The notes: generated from the letters alone by a model not told the origin. 64,000 nt of DNA from Cyclobacteriaceae bacterium (GCA_027533395.1 JAPZUF010000010.1:248001-312000), one strand, 5' to 3'; positions 36,639 to 46,370 are shown, numbered from the stretch's first letter. Numbers and translations: made by a program.

Positions 36639-37898
36639 TTAGTTTTTTTCTTTTACTTTCTCTAAGTCGAATAAATCGCTGAGGATTTCGCTTAGAGATT
36701 CAGCATCTCCTCGTTTGCAGGCTGCTTTTAAATGTAACACCGGATACTTTAATATTTTTTGCATGAGCGATTTACTCATCTCTTCCAGTTTTTCTGCTTC
36801 TTCCGGTTTGGCGTTTTTCAAGTAGCGGGCTAATTCATCCTTTCTGATTTGCTCTAAAGTTTGCTTCAACTTTTGAATAGTAGGCGTTACTACCATTTCT
36901 TTAGACCAATCTTCGAAATCGCTGATGGCGTCAGCAATAATTTCCTGCACATGCGGAATGGCTGCCTTCCTTCGCTCAACTGTTTCGTTTGTTTTTTCGC
37001 GGATGTCATCTAGGTTATACACCAACGCTCCAGCTATTTGCTCCACATCAGCTTCTACACTGCGCGGCATCGATAAATCGATAAAATATTTATGGCTGAA
37101 CAAAGAAAGATTAGATAACATTTCTTTTGTTACCAAAGGTTTCTCTCCTGAAACTGAACTGATGATAACATCTGCTTGTTCAATTTTTTCTTTGAGTACA
37201 TCCAAACCACCGAAGGCAAAACCACATTTCTCTGCCAACTTTTGTGCTTTCTCAATGGTGCGGTTTAGAATTGTTACTTGAAGTCTTGGTGTTTCTTTCA
37301 TGTTCAAGCAAACATCCTGACCAATTTCACCAACACCTAAAACCAAAATTTTTGGTTGTTTGATAGCAGCTGTTAAATCTTCTGCCAAAACTTTTGCAGC
37401 GTAAGAAATGGAAGCTGCACCATCGCGGAAAGCAGTTTCTTGCACCACTCTTTTGTTGACATAAAAAATGGTGTGCATTAAGCGATGTAAAAACGGTCCG
37501 GCCATGTTTTCATCTGCCGACCATTGGTAAGCGTTTTTAACCTGACCAGAAATCTGTAAGTCGCCAATCACTTGGGCATCCAAACCAATGGATACTTCAA
37601 ACAAATGCTGAACGGCTTCAGCATTTTTTAAATAAGTGAAATAAGATGATAAATCTTCGCTTGTATTCTTTATTAGTTTGAGTCCGGCAAAGATGACACT
37701 GGTATAATCTTGTTCTGCATTGAAATAAATTTCAGTACGGTTACAAGTAGAAACTACTAAAACATCAGTTGCCTGTGTGTAATTGCGCATGTATCCTAAA
37801 AAATCACGTACACCTTGTTCATTCAAGGAAACCAACTCGCGTATGGCTACAGGAGCAGTTTTGTATGTGAGGATGTATGACTGAAAAAATTGACTCAT
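36639..37898 (-). CDS. hemA: Glutamyl-tRNA reductase
   Basis: HemA reduces glutamyl-tRNA to glutamate-1-semialdehyde, the first step of C5 tetrapyrrole synthesis. In 419 residues the catalytic cysteine is seen in VVSTCNRTEIYF near 48-59, the NADPH loop in LVLGVGEIGQDV near 184-195, and the C-terminal dimer helix. It is monocistronic here; hemC and hemD are not adjacent. On the minus strand TACTTTTG at 37913-37906 looks like a -7 element, 7 nt before the ATG, but no TTG lies at the right distance. Confidence 0.95.
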   Translation of the reverse strand: MSQFFQSYILTYKTAPVAIRELVSLNEQGVRDFLGYMRNYTQATDVLVVSTCNRTEIYFNAEQDYTSVIFAGLKLIKNTSEDLSSYFTYLKNAEAVQHLFEVSIGLDAQVIGDLQISGQVKNAYQWSADENMAGPFLHRLMHTIFYVNKRVVQETAFRDGAASISYAAKVLAEDLTAAIKQPKILVLGVGEIGQDVCLNMKETPRLQVTILNRTIEKAQKLAEKCGFAFGGLDVLKEKIEQADVIISSVSGEKPLVTKEMLSNLSLFSHKYFIDLSMPRSVEADVEQIAGALVYNLDDIREKTNETVERRKAAIPHVQEIIADAISDFEDWSKEMVVTPTIQKLKQTLEQIRKDELARYLKNAKPEEAEKLEEMSKSLMQKILKYPVLHLKAACKRGDAESLSEILSDLFDLEKVKEKN

Positions 37899-38038
37899 CG
37901 GACCACAAAAGTAGCATCGTTTTAATCATGTTACATGACTAAAATCAAGTTCAATCTTATTTAGAATCTGTTTAAACAATGTTAATTGAACTTTTAAAGA
38001 AATAGCATTAATGATCAATTCTTTTCCTTCGCGCTAGT

Positions 38039-38929
38039 ATGAAAAGATTAAAACTATTGCTCGAAAATTCATTTGGCTTTTCTGCTAAAGAAGCAATAGG
38101 TTTTTTGGCATTGATGATGCTTAACCTAATTTTATGTGGTTTTATTCTTATAAAACCTTGGCAATATTTTGATTCGAGTCATCATAAAAACAACACTACA
38201 TCCTTAGATAGTTTAATCACAGCTTGGCAAAACAAAATAAGATATGACTCTATACAATATTGGCAAAATCTGCAAGCCTTTAATCCCAACCAGGCCAACA
38301 TTGAGCAATGGCAAAACATAGGTTTCAACAGTTATGAGGCTGAAAGAATTGTAAAAGTGAGTTTAAGCCCGAAAGGCATCCGAGACTTCCAACATTTTAA
38401 AAGAATCTACGGAATTGATACAGTTTTAGCAGAAAAATTAAAGCCTTATTTAGTTTTCAACGCTCGGCTACAAGTTTTGCAAACATCAACTAATGAAAAT
38501 ATTGAAAAGAGACCTGCTCAACTTATTCGATTCAATTTAAATGAAGCTGATACAACTCAATTTAAAACTGTGCATGGCATCGGTAGTAAATTATCCAAAA
38601 GGATAATCGCTTATAGGCAACAACTAGGAGGTTTTGTAAATGAAGGCCAATTATTTGAAGTATATAAATTAGATAGCGCTGTAGCTGAAAGAATCCTTAA
38701 AAAGTTTTACATCGATAAAAATTTTACACCGAAACAAATCGATATTAATTCTGCAAGCATTTCAGATTTAATCGCTCATCCTTACATTGAATATAAAACT
38801 GCACAAATCATCATCAATTATAGAAAACAACACGGTCCGTATCAATCAGCAAAAGATTTATTATCAGTTAAAGTATTAAATAAAGAATGGATAGAAAAAA
38901 TCTCACCTTACTTTTCATTTACTGAGTAA
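38039..38929 (+). CDS. Membrane-anchored helix-hairpin-helix (ComEA-like) protein
   Basis: This 296-residue protein has one N-terminal membrane helix (about 19-39) and three helix-hairpin-helix DNA-binding-type units. The visible repeats include FNLNEADTTQFKTVHGIGSK near 165-184 and DINSASISDLIAHPYIEYK near 235-253. The arrangement resembles ComEA, which binds incoming DNA at the outer face of the inner membrane, although a triple unit is longer than ComEA. Other competence genes are absent nearby. The 3' end overlaps the convergent AraC-Ogt gene by 22 bp. Confidence 0.8.
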   Translation: MKRLKLLLENSFGFSAKEAIGFLALMMLNLILCGFILIKPWQYFDSSHHKNNTTSLDSLITAWQNKIRYDSIQYWQNLQAFNPNQANIEQWQNIGFNSYEAERIVKVSLSPKGIRDFQHFKRIYGIDTVLAEKLKPYLVFNARLQVLQTSTNENIEKRPAQLIRFNLNEADTTQFKTVHGIGSKLSKRIIAYRQQLGGFVNEGQLFEVYKLDSAVAERILKKFYIDKNFTPKQIDINSASISDLIAHPYIEYKTAQIIINYRKQHGPYQSAKDLLSVKVLNKEWIEKISPYFSFTE

Positions 38930-39777
38930 GCCTGTGCCATCTCAAAACCAATGATGCATTTTTTCCGCGTTGCCTGCCAACGATATTCTCCTAGAATACC
39001 ATCCTTTCTGATAACACGATGGCAAGGAATTAAATAAGCCAAACTATTAGCACCTACAGCAGAACCTACTGCTTGTAGTGCATTCGGATTTCCGATTTCA
39101 CTAGCTATTTGTTGATAAGTGCTAACTTCTGCATAAGGTATGTTGAGTAGGGCAGTCCACACTTTTACCTGAAAATTTGTTCCTTTCACCAAGGCATGCA
39201 AACGCTTGGGTTCACCATCAACATTCTTATTTGGATAAAAAATTTTTTGAATGAAATCTTTTGTAGATAATTCATCATGTGTAAACTGACTATTATGCCA
39301 ATGTGTTTTCATGCTTTCCATTTCGCTGGCTTCATCTGCTTCATCTTTTAAAAAAGAAAGCCAGCAAACGCCACGTTGAGAGATACCTATTAATGCTTTA
39401 CCAAAAGGAGTGGAATGAAACCCAAATGCAATTGGATGTTGGATACCTTTTGATTTATATTCTTGTGGCGTAACGGCTTCTAACGAAGTAAACAAATCGT
39501 AAACACGTGCTTGGCTCGACAATTGTAAAGATTCGGCAACATCTAATAAACTTTTATGGCTTGCCAATTTCTTTTTTAAATGTTCAACTGTTAAAAATTG
39601 CATAAATCGTTTCGGACTAATGCCCGCCCATTCCGAAAACATTTTCTGAAAATGAAATTCACTTACGTTAACCTCTTCAGCAACTTGTTGCAAAGTAGGC
39701 TGCGCTAAAAAATTCTCTTCTAAGTAAAGAATTGCTTTTTCGATGCGCTGGTAATTAAATTCACTTTGAGTAAGCAT
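38908..39777 (-). CDS. AraC-type HTH fused to O6-methylguanine-DNA methyltransferase
   Basis: This 289-residue fusion has an AraC-type DNA-binding domain (about 8-100, QQVAEEVNVSEFHFQKMF) followed by an Ogt-like alkyltransferase domain (about 118-285). The active-site IPCHRVIRKDGILGEYRW is near 246-263, with the alkyl-accepting cysteine in PCHR. It lacks the N-terminal zinc domain of E. coli Ada that repairs methylphosphotriesters, so it is probably not induced in the classical Ada way. It repairs O6-alkylguanine and may regulate repair genes. ATG start; it is monocistronic. Confidence 0.9.
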   Translation of the reverse strand: MLTQSEFNYQRIEKAILYLEENFLAQPTLQQVAEEVNVSEFHFQKMFSEWAGISPKRFMQFLTVEHLKKKLASHKSLLDVAESLQLSSQARVYDLFTSLEAVTPQEYKSKGIQHPIAFGFHSTPFGKALIGISQRGVCWLSFLKDEADEASEMESMKTHWHNSQFTHDELSTKDFIQKIFYPNKNVDGEPKRLHALVKGTNFQVKVWTALLNIPYAEVSTYQQIASEIGNPNALQAVGSAVGANSLAYLIPCHRVIRKDGILGEYRWQATRKKCIIGFEMAQAYSVNEK

Positions 39778-39939
39778 ATTTCCTGAATTTCACACAAAAA
39801 TTCCGAAACCAAAAAACACTTTCAACCGAAATCTTGCGAAAAGTGAGAACCAAAATAACAATATAACGTTCTACTTTCTTTTTCAATTGCCAGTTTCTGT
39901 CAAAACACAAGTATTTACCCCAAATGCCAAACAAATTGC

Positions 39940-39969
39940 TTGTACGGTAAGTAAGTAAACATAAATTTG
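39940..39969 (+). promoter_or_regulatory. Bacteroidota-type promoter for tex
   Basis: A -33 TTG (39940-39942) is followed after exactly 19 nt by the -7 element TAAATTTG (39962-39969), with C next. This matches the TTG-N17-23-TAnnTTTG consensus used by the primary sigma factor of this phylum. The tex start codon is 17 nt downstream. Confidence 0.7.
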
Positions 39970-39985
39970 CAACCCTGATTTTTAT

Positions 39986-42268
39986 ATGAGTGTAGATCAA
40001 AACCTTTCTCGCTGGACAGAGCAAATTGCCCGCGAGTTTTCTTTAGTTCAAAAGAACGTTGATGCTGTAGCTTCTTTGCTGGAAGAAGGAGCAACCATTC
40101 CATTTATCTCTCGCTACCGCAAAGAAATGACGGGCAGCATGGATGAAGTGATGATTGCCAACATCCGCGATAGAATCGAACAACTGCGCGAATTAGACAA
40201 AAGAAAAGAAGCGGTTATCTCTTCTATTGAAAAGCAAGGTAAACTCACGCCTGAGTTGTTATCTGCTATTGCCAAAGCTGAAACCCTTGCTGAGGTGGAA
40301 GACTTGTATCTACCTTACAAACCAAAACGCAAAACACGCGCAAGTGCTGCCAAAGAAAAAGGCTTGGAACCATTGGCAGAAAAAATATTCTTACAAAATG
40401 AAAAAGTAGATGTAGAAACTTTCGCAGCCTCATTTATTGATGCAGAAAAAGGTGTAAATACTTTGGAAGAAGCCTTAGAAGGCGCACGCGATATTATGGC
40501 AGAATGGATAAGTGAAAATCAAGAAGCTAGAAAAAATATCCGCGAGTTATTTTGGAAAGAAGGAGTTGTTGAGTCGCGTTTGTTAAAAGGCAAAGAAGAA
40601 GAAGGACAAAAATTTAAAGATTATTTCGAGTGGACGGAGCCTGTGAGCAAAACACCATCGCACCGCATGTTAGCCATGAGAAGAGGAGAGAAAGAAGGAA
40701 TTTTGATTTTAGATATTTATCCTAACGAAGAAACATCTATCGCAACGTTAGATCGACAATTTATTAAATCCTCTGGTGCAGTTGCCGAACAAATTGCTTT
40801 GGCTATTAAAGATTGTTACAAGCGTTTGCTCAGACCATCGCTTGAAACAGAAGTACGCATCGAAAGTAAAATGAAGGCTGATGAAGAAGCCATCAAAGTT
40901 TTTTGCACTAACCTAAAAGAACTTTTATTGGCCGCACCACTCGGACAAAAAAATGTATTGGCAATCGATCCGGGTTTTCGCTCAGGTTGTAAAGTAGTTT
41001 GTTTGGATAAGCAAGGTAAGTTGTTGTACAACACCAATATTTATCCGCACGAACCTCAACGCGAATCAGCTAAGTCGAAAGGTATCATCAAAGATTTATG
41101 CGAACAATATAACATCGAAGCCATTGCCATTGGTAACGGAACAGCCAGCCGAGAAACAGAATCATTTGTTCGTTCCATCGGACTTACCAACAGAATTTTA
41201 ATTGTGATGGTAAATGAAAGTGGAGCCAGTGTTTACTCAGCTAGTGATGTAGCTCGCGAAGAGTTTCCGACACACGATGTAACCGTACGAGGTGCAGTTT
41301 CTATTGGAAGAAGATTAACAGATCCATTAGCTGAGTTAGTAAAAATCGATCCTAAATCCATTGGTGTAGGGCAATATCAACACGATGTAGATCAAATCAA
41401 ACTCAAGCAAGGTTTGGATGATGTAGTGATGAGTTGCGTAAACTCAGTAGGTGTTGAAGTGAATACAGCCAGCAAAGAATTGTTGGCTTATGTTTCAGGA
41501 CTGAATGCATCAATCGCTAAAAACATTGTTGAGTTCAGAAATCAAAACGGTCCGTTTAAAAAACGCGAAGACTTGATGCAAGTACCACGCCTAGGCGAAA
41601 AAGTATTTGAACAAGCGGCAGGTTTCTTGCGCATACGCGAAGCAGAAAATCCTTTAGATGCGAGCGCAGTGCACCCAGAAAGTTATGTGATTGTAGAAAA
41701 GATGGCGAAAGATTTGGGATGCGAAGTAAAAGATTTAATGAGCAGTACTGAGTTACGAAAGCAATTGGATTTAACAAAATACATTACAGATAAAGTAGGC
41801 TTACCAACACTAACTGATATTGTTGCCGAATTAGAAAAACCTGGCCGCGACCCTCGCGAAAGTTTTGAAGTCTTTTCTTTTACTGAAGGCGTAAACACAA
41901 TTGCTGATTTAAAAATTGGGATGAAGCTACCCGGAATTGTTACCAACGTAACCAACTTCGGTGCCTTTGTAGATGTTGGTGTTCATCAGGATGGATTAGT
42001 TCACATCAGTCATTTATCTGATAAGTTTATCAAAGACCCCAACGAAGTAGTTACAGTTCAGCAGAAAGTATTTGTGACAGTTACAGAAGTAGATGTGCCA
42101 AGAAAGAGAATCGCACTTTCGATGAAAGCTGATCCATTTGCAGAACCTACTCCCAGTGCAAAACCACAAAAAGGCAAACGCGAAAACGACAGGAGAAAAC
42201 CTGACAATAAACCAGAACAAAGCATGGAAGAAAAATTAGCTCTCTTGGTTAATAAATTTAAAAAGTAG
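39986..42268 (+). CDS. tex: RNA-binding transcription accessory protein Tex
   Basis: Tex is a conserved 760-residue cytoplasmic nucleic-acid-binding protein linked to transcription accessory functions. The N-terminal helical domain has ATIPFISRYRKEMTGSMDE near 37-55. The YqgF-like RNase H fold contains LAIDPGFRSGCKVVCLD near 326-342. An HhH region follows (about 510-545, LDDVVMSCVNSVGVEVN), and a C-terminal S1 RNA-binding domain (about 650-715, LKIGMKLPGIVTNVTNFGAF). A charged tail follows. It is monocistronic, with a clear promoter upstream and a hairpin terminator after it. Confidence 0.96.
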   Translation: MSVDQNLSRWTEQIAREFSLVQKNVDAVASLLEEGATIPFISRYRKEMTGSMDEVMIANIRDRIEQLRELDKRKEAVISSIEKQGKLTPELLSAIAKAETLAEVEDLYLPYKPKRKTRASAAKEKGLEPLAEKIFLQNEKVDVETFAASFIDAEKGVNTLEEALEGARDIMAEWISENQEARKNIRELFWKEGVVESRLLKGKEEEGQKFKDYFEWTEPVSKTPSHRMLAMRRGEKEGILILDIYPNEETSIATLDRQFIKSSGAVAEQIALAIKDCYKRLLRPSLETEVRIESKMKADEEAIKVFCTNLKELLLAAPLGQKNVLAIDPGFRSGCKVVCLDKQGKLLYNTNIYPHEPQRESAKSKGIIKDLCEQYNIEAIAIGNGTASRETESFVRSIGLTNRILIVMVNESGASVYSASDVAREEFPTHDVTVRGAVSIGRRLTDPLAELVKIDPKSIGVGQYQHDVDQIKLKQGLDDVVMSCVNSVGVEVNTASKELLAYVSGLNASIAKNIVEFRNQNGPFKKREDLMQVPRLGEKVFEQAAGFLRIREAENPLDASAVHPESYVIVEKMAKDLGCEVKDLMSSTELRKQLDLTKYITDKVGLPTLTDIVAELEKPGRDPRESFEVFSFTEGVNTIADLKIGMKLPGIVTNVTNFGAFVDVGVHQDGLVHISHLSDKFIKDPNEVVTVQQKVFVTVTEVDVPRKRIALSMKADPFAEPTPSAKPQKGKRENDRRKPDNKPEQSMEEKLALLVNKFKK

Positions 42269-42311
42269 AAGTACTATCAATTTTTTGATTCACTTAATGA
42301 CGAACTTGAAT

Positions 42312-42350
42312 AAACTGTCCACGATATTAATCGTGGATTGTTTTGCTTTT
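42312..42350 (+). terminator. Hairpin terminator after tex (shared-sequence family)
   Basis: TCCACGAT and ATCGTGGA form an 8-bp perfect core around ATTA. The stem extends outward as AAAC/GTTT with one wobble and one mismatch, and T-rich DNA follows on the right. It lies 43 bp past the tex stop. The GTCCACGA core also occurs in the hairpin at 25211-25247, which suggests a dispersed terminator sequence. Confidence 0.75.
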
Positions 42351-42459
42351 AACAAGTTGATAAAACTCAATCAATGAATAAAAAGTTAAAAGATCTTTCT
42401 TCTTACGTTTATAATCTTACGATTCTTTCGAATAATAAATAATCAACAACTAACAACGA

Positions 42460-43386
42460 TTATCTCTCTTTCGCCATTTGTATATTTCTTAATAATCCTT
42501 TGTACCCGGTTCGCTTTAGCGGAGAGTTTTTAAAGGTAGCTTTAAAAACTTCTTCGGTAATTTCTTCCCAATCATTTTTTGTAAAGTTTTGAATGGGACT
42601 CAGCGGCTTGAATCTTTCTTCGTTGTGTGGTTTGGCAAAACGATTCCACGGACAAACATCTTGGCAAATATCACACCCGAAAATCCAATCTTCCATTTTT
42701 CCTTTTGCTTCTGCCGGAATATTTTCTTTTAACTCTATTGTATAGTATGAAATACATTTGCTGCCATCAACCGTATAGGGTTCCGTTATTGCATCAGTTG
42801 GGCATGCATCCATGCAGGCTGTACACGCGCCACAATAATCACCAACGGGTGCATCCACATCAGCTTCTAAATCGATGATCAATTCAGCTAAAAAAAAGAA
42901 ACTACCCATCGAACGATTCAGCAGTAAAGAATTTTTACCAATCCAACCATTGCCTGCGCGTTGTGCCCAATCACGTTCGAGTACAGGTGCGGAGTCAATA
43001 AAAGCTCGGCCGACAATCTGTCCGTATTTTTCTGTTAATTTATTTAATAAATGAAAGAGTTTATCTTTTACTACGCGGTGGTAATCTTCGCCATAAGCAT
43101 ACTTGGCAATTTTATACGATTGATTTTCACTGATATCTTTTTGTGGAAAATAATTATATCCTAAACTCACTACTGTTTTTGCACCCGGAACCAATTGGGT
43201 AGGATCAATTCTTTTATCGAAATAATTTTCCAAGTACTGCATTTTCCCTTGGTAGCCTCGCTTCAACCAAGTTTCCAAGCGTTTGGCTTCTGGTTGCATC
43301 AACTCTGCTTTGGCAATGCCACAAAATACAAAGCCAGCCTCTTTGGCTATTTGTTTTATAAAACCTGCTACTTCGGTTTTATCCAT
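42460..43386 (-). CDS. queG: Epoxyqueuosine reductase
   Basis: QueG reduces epoxyqueuosine in tRNA to queuosine using cobalamin and two 4Fe-4S clusters. The preferred start is ATG 43386 (308 residues), 1 bp after the ruvB stop codon; upstream starts overlap ruvB more. The cluster motif CGACTACMDACP and the second, CDICQDVCPW, are seen. DUF1730 features such as GYNYFPQ and FIDSAPVLERDWA lie in the N-terminal half. It is co-transcribed with ruvB. Confidence 0.93.
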   Translation of the reverse strand: MDKTEVAGFIKQIAKEAGFVFCGIAKAELMQPEAKRLETWLKRGYQGKMQYLENYFDKRIDPTQLVPGAKTVVSLGYNYFPQKDISENQSYKIAKYAYGEDYHRVVKDKLFHLLNKLTEKYGQIVGRAFIDSAPVLERDWAQRAGNGWIGKNSLLLNRSMGSFFFLAELIIDLEADVDAPVGDYCGACTACMDACPTDAITEPYTVDGSKCISYYTIELKENIPAEAKGKMEDWIFGCDICQDVCPWNRFAKPHNEERFKPLSPIQNFTKNDWEEITEEVFKATFKNSPLKRTGYKGLLRNIQMAKER

Positions 43387-43387
43387 T

Positions 43388-44422
43388 TTATGCATCGAAT
43401 AATGTTCCTGTTTTTCCACTTGGTGGTGGAATGTTTACATGCTTGTAAGCCTTTACAGTTGCTTCGCGGCCCCGGCTCGTTCTTTTAATGTATCCTTCCT
43501 GAATTAAAAAAGGTTCGTACACTTCTTCAATGGTTTCAGCTTCTTCTCCAACTGCTGTTGCAATCGTAGAAATACCAACAGGCCCACCTTTAAATTTTTC
43601 GATGATGGTGGTAAGAATGCGGTTATCCATATCATCCAAACCGTTTTCATCTACATCTAAAGCCGTTAATGCCATGCGTGCAATAGCGATGGTAATGGTT
43701 CCATCTCCTTTAATTTGTGCAAAGTCGCGAGTTCTTCGTAATAACGTATTAGCTATACGTGGTGTGCCACGACTGCGCCTTGCTAGTTCAAAGGCAGCTT
43801 CTGCATCAATAGGAGTTTGTAAGATAGAAGAAGAACGCTTTACAATTGAGGTAAGTAAATTGGCATCGTAATATTCTAAGCGTGCGTTAATGCCAAAGCG
43901 AGCCCGAAGCGGAGACGTTAATAAACCCGCGCGCGTAGTTGCACCAATTAAGGTAAATGGATTTAACCCAATTTGAATGGAACGCGCATTGGGGCCGGAA
44001 TCTAGCATGATGTCGATTTTAAAATCTTCCATGGCAGAATAGAGATATTCTTCCACAATCGGATTTAAGCGATGGATTTCATCGATAAAGAGCACATCGT
44101 TCGTTTCTAAATTGGTGAGTAATCCGGCTAAGTCGCTGGGTTTATCTAAAACCGGCCCGGAGGTTATTTTAATATTGGTTTGTAATTCGTTAGCAATAAT
44201 ATGCGAGAGGGTGGTTTTACCCAAGCCCGGAGGGCCGTGCAGCAAAACATGGTCTAAGCTTTCGCTTCTTTGTTTAGCAGCCTGAACAAAAATTTTAATG
44301 TTTTCGATTATTTTTTCTTGACCTGTAAAATCGCTGAATGATAGCGGTCTTAAGGCTTTTTCTATTTCCTTTTCGGAGGCACTCATGCCCTGGCTTTCGC
44401 CCGATAAGTAATCTTCGCGCAT
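43388..44422 (-). CDS. ruvB: Holliday junction branch-migration helicase RuvB
   Basis: RuvB is the ATPase motor of the RuvABC complex. The 344-residue protein has Walker [10 protein letters not shown] at about 64-72, Walker [11 protein letters not shown] near 114-123, sensor 1 and the arginine region GATTRAG, and the winged-helix C-terminal domain ending near [12 protein letters not shown]. The divergent ApbE gene starts 92 bp away. An inverted repeat TTAGGT-tttt-ACCTAA lies in that gap. queG follows after 1 bp. Confidence 0.97.
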   Translation of the reverse strand: MREDYLSGESQGMSASEKEIEKALRPLSFSDFTGQEKIIENIKIFVQAAKQRSESLDHVLLHGPPGLGKTTLSHIIANELQTNIKITSGPVLDKPSDLAGLLTNLETNDVLFIDEIHRLNPIVEEYLYSAMEDFKIDIMLDSGPNARSIQIGLNPFTLIGATTRAGLLTSPLRARFGINARLEYYDANLLTSIVKRSSSILQTPIDAEAAFELARRSRGTPRIANTLLRRTRDFAQIKGDGTITIAIARMALTALDVDENGLDDMDNRILTTIIEKFKGGPVGISTIATAVGEEAETIEEVYEPFLIQEGYIKRTSRGREATVKAYKHVNIPPPSGKTGTLFDA

Positions 44423-44475
44423 GCTGCAAGGTACAAAAGAGATTCACACATTGATTTAGCAACAGGGTTGCATTA

Positions 44476-44491
44476 TTAGGTTTTTACCTAA
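44476..44491. promoter_or_regulatory. Inverted repeat between divergent ruvB and apbE
   Basis: TTAGGT and ACCTAA form perfect 6-bp arms around TTTT, centred between the two start codons (44422 and 44515). It could be an operator for one or both genes. Only the symmetry is seen. Confidence 0.35.
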
Positions 44492-44514
44492 CTTGCGCTC
44501 GAATTTGACTGTAT

Positions 44515-45546
44515 ATGAGCGCTCGGGTTAAAAATATTGTGTACACTTTGGTTTTACTCACTTTGACATTGGGTGTTTGGTGGTACAGAAACCAAAATAA
44601 ACCCAACCTTATTCTTTTAAGCGGTGCAACAATGGGTACTACCTATCATGTTTCTTATTTCGATGAAAAAGGAAGAAATTTTCAACAAGCTGTAGACTCG
44701 CTTTTGGTTTTAGTAAACAAAGCCATCAACAATTACGATACTACTTCCGAAGTTTCTGTTTTTAACAAGAGCGAAAGAGTTTATCATTCGCAATCAGTTT
44801 ATTTTTTACCAGCTATATTGATTGGTAAAGAAGTATATCTTCAATCTAATGGAGCGTTTGATATGACGGTAATGCCATTGGTAAATGCTTGGGGTTTTGG
44901 TCCGAATAAAAATATTTCGCCCGATAGTGTAACCATCGACTCGCTACAACACTTTGTTGGGTTTGATAAAGTAAACATCAACCAAGATTCATTGATAAAA
45001 TTAGATGCACGTGTTCAGTTAGATTTTGGCGGAATTGGCCAAGGGTATGGTGCAGATGTAATCGCAGAGTTTCTAAATAAAAAAGGAATTACGAATTATT
45101 TAGTAGAATTAGGTGGAGAAGGATTAGCTAAAGGAAAAAACCTGGAGAGTGGCAAGCCGTGGGAGATAGGCATTTTAGATCCGAATTCTACCCGCGATAA
45201 TCAATTCTTTAAAGCCTATGCATCTTTGCAAGACAAAGCTTTTACCACATCAGGCAGTTACTTCAATTATAGAGTTATCGATGGTAAAAAATATGCACAC
45301 ACTTTACATCCTAAAACAGGTTATCCGGTAGAGTCGAATTTGTTAAGTGTAACTGTGTTCGCGGAAAATTGTACCCTGGCGGATGCTTGGGCAACTGCCT
45401 TTATGGTTTCGGGTGTTGATAAAACAAAGGAACTTTTAACACAACATCCGGAGTTAGATGTGTTGTTGTTATATACCGGAAGCGATGGCTCTTTACAAAG
45501 TTTTGTTTCTGATAACATAAAAAATTACGTTACGCTTAATCCTTAA
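44515..45546 (+). CDS. apbE: FAD:protein FMN transferase (ApbE)
   Basis: ApbE attaches FMN covalently to threonine or serine of target flavoproteins such as Nqr and Rnf subunits, and acts outside the inner membrane. The 343-residue protein has an N-terminal hydrophobic anchor or signal (about 8-24). The family blocks are LSGATMGTTYHVSYF near 35-49, LDFGGIGQGYGADVI near 174-188, HTLHPKTGYP near 262-271, and ADAWATAFMVSG near 285-296. Target flavoproteins are not nearby. A ZIP transporter gene follows after 2 bp. Confidence 0.93.
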   Translation: MSARVKNIVYTLVLLTLTLGVWWYRNQNKPNLILLSGATMGTTYHVSYFDEKGRNFQQAVDSLLVLVNKAINNYDTTSEVSVFNKSERVYHSQSVYFLPAILIGKEVYLQSNGAFDMTVMPLVNAWGFGPNKNISPDSVTIDSLQHFVGFDKVNINQDSLIKLDARVQLDFGGIGQGYGADVIAEFLNKKGITNYLVELGGEGLAKGKNLESGKPWEIGILDPNSTRDNQFFKAYASLQDKAFTTSGSYFNYRVIDGKKYAHTLHPKTGYPVESNLLSVTVFAENCTLADAWATAFMVSGVDKTKELLTQHPELDVLLLYTGSDGSLQSFVSDNIKNYVTLNP

Positions 45547-45548
45547 TC

Positions 45549-46310
45549 ATGGCTTTAAAATACGCTGTACTTTTTCTAACACCACTTTTATCAGGCTTAT
45601 TGGTTTATCTTATTCCGGCTACACGTAATAGTAACTTTCGCTTGTTGTTGGTGTTTGCTGGTTCTTATCTTTTCGGTATAACGGTTATCCATATTTTGCC
45701 TGAGTTGTATCACCAACCGGTTGGCATGGAGTTAATCGGTTTATTTGTTTTAGCCGGATTCTTTTTGCAACAAGTCTTAGAATATTTTACATCCGGCATC
45801 GAACACGGACACATTCATTTACAACACGAGCATGGGCAACAACATCAAGCCCATCATCACCGTCAGGTTTCAGCTATTGTGTTGTTAACTGCTCTTTGTT
45901 TACATGCCTTTTTAGAAGGAGCGATGTTGGCACAACCTGTACACATGGGCCCGCATTACGATATGAATGCCATTTTATTGGGTATTGCATTGCACCGTGC
46001 TCCGGCAGCCTTCGCTTTAATGACGGTTTTGGCTTTTCAATTAGGCAGTAAAAAAGAAGCCATTCCTTATTTAGTTGGTTTTTCTTTGGCAGCACCGCTT
46101 GGCTTATTCATCAGTTCGTATTTATCAGAAATTGAAATTTTAGGGAGTGAAGGCATGATTTATTTGTATGCATTAGTGAGTGGCAATTTTTTACACATCT
46201 CAACTACTATAGTTTTTGAATCCAGCCCCGACCATAAATTTAATGCGCGCAAATTAGCTGTGGCTATAGTTGGCGCTTTGTTGGCAGTAGCGGTGGAGTA
46301 TATGATATAA
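45549..46310 (+). CDS. ZIP family metal transporter
   Basis: This 253-residue protein has about eight membrane helices and a histidine-rich loop (about 79-103, with EHGHIHLQHEHGQQHQAHHH) typical of ZIP transporters. The TM4 motif HAFLEGAM (about 119-126) is normal. The TM5 motif is HRAPAAFAL, where the usual second metal-site glutamate after HxxP is replaced by alanine. It probably imports zinc or another divalent cation, perhaps with a single-site pathway. It is co-transcribed with apbE. A short hairpin ATCTGT-aaaa-ACAGAT lies 10 bp past the stop (46320-46335). Confidence 0.85.
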   Translation: MALKYAVLFLTPLLSGLLVYLIPATRNSNFRLLLVFAGSYLFGITVIHILPELYHQPVGMELIGLFVLAGFFLQQVLEYFTSGIEHGHIHLQHEHGQQHQAHHHRQVSAIVLLTALCLHAFLEGAMLAQPVHMGPHYDMNAILLGIALHRAPAAFALMTVLAFQLGSKKEAIPYLVGFSLAAPLGLFISSYLSEIEILGSEGMIYLYALVSGNFLHISTTIVFESSPDHKFNARKLAVAIVGALLAVAVEYMI

Positions 46311-46319
46311 ACGATTAGT

Positions 46320-46339
46320 ATCTGTAAAAACAGATTTTC
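46320..46339 (+). terminator. Weak hairpin after the ZIP gene
   Basis: ATCTGT and ACAGAT form a 6-bp stem around AAAA, followed by TTTTCT. It is short and has low GC, so it may only be a weak terminator. Confidence 0.4.
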
Positions 46340-46370
46340 TAAGGCATGAAAATAATGTCTGAATACAGAT

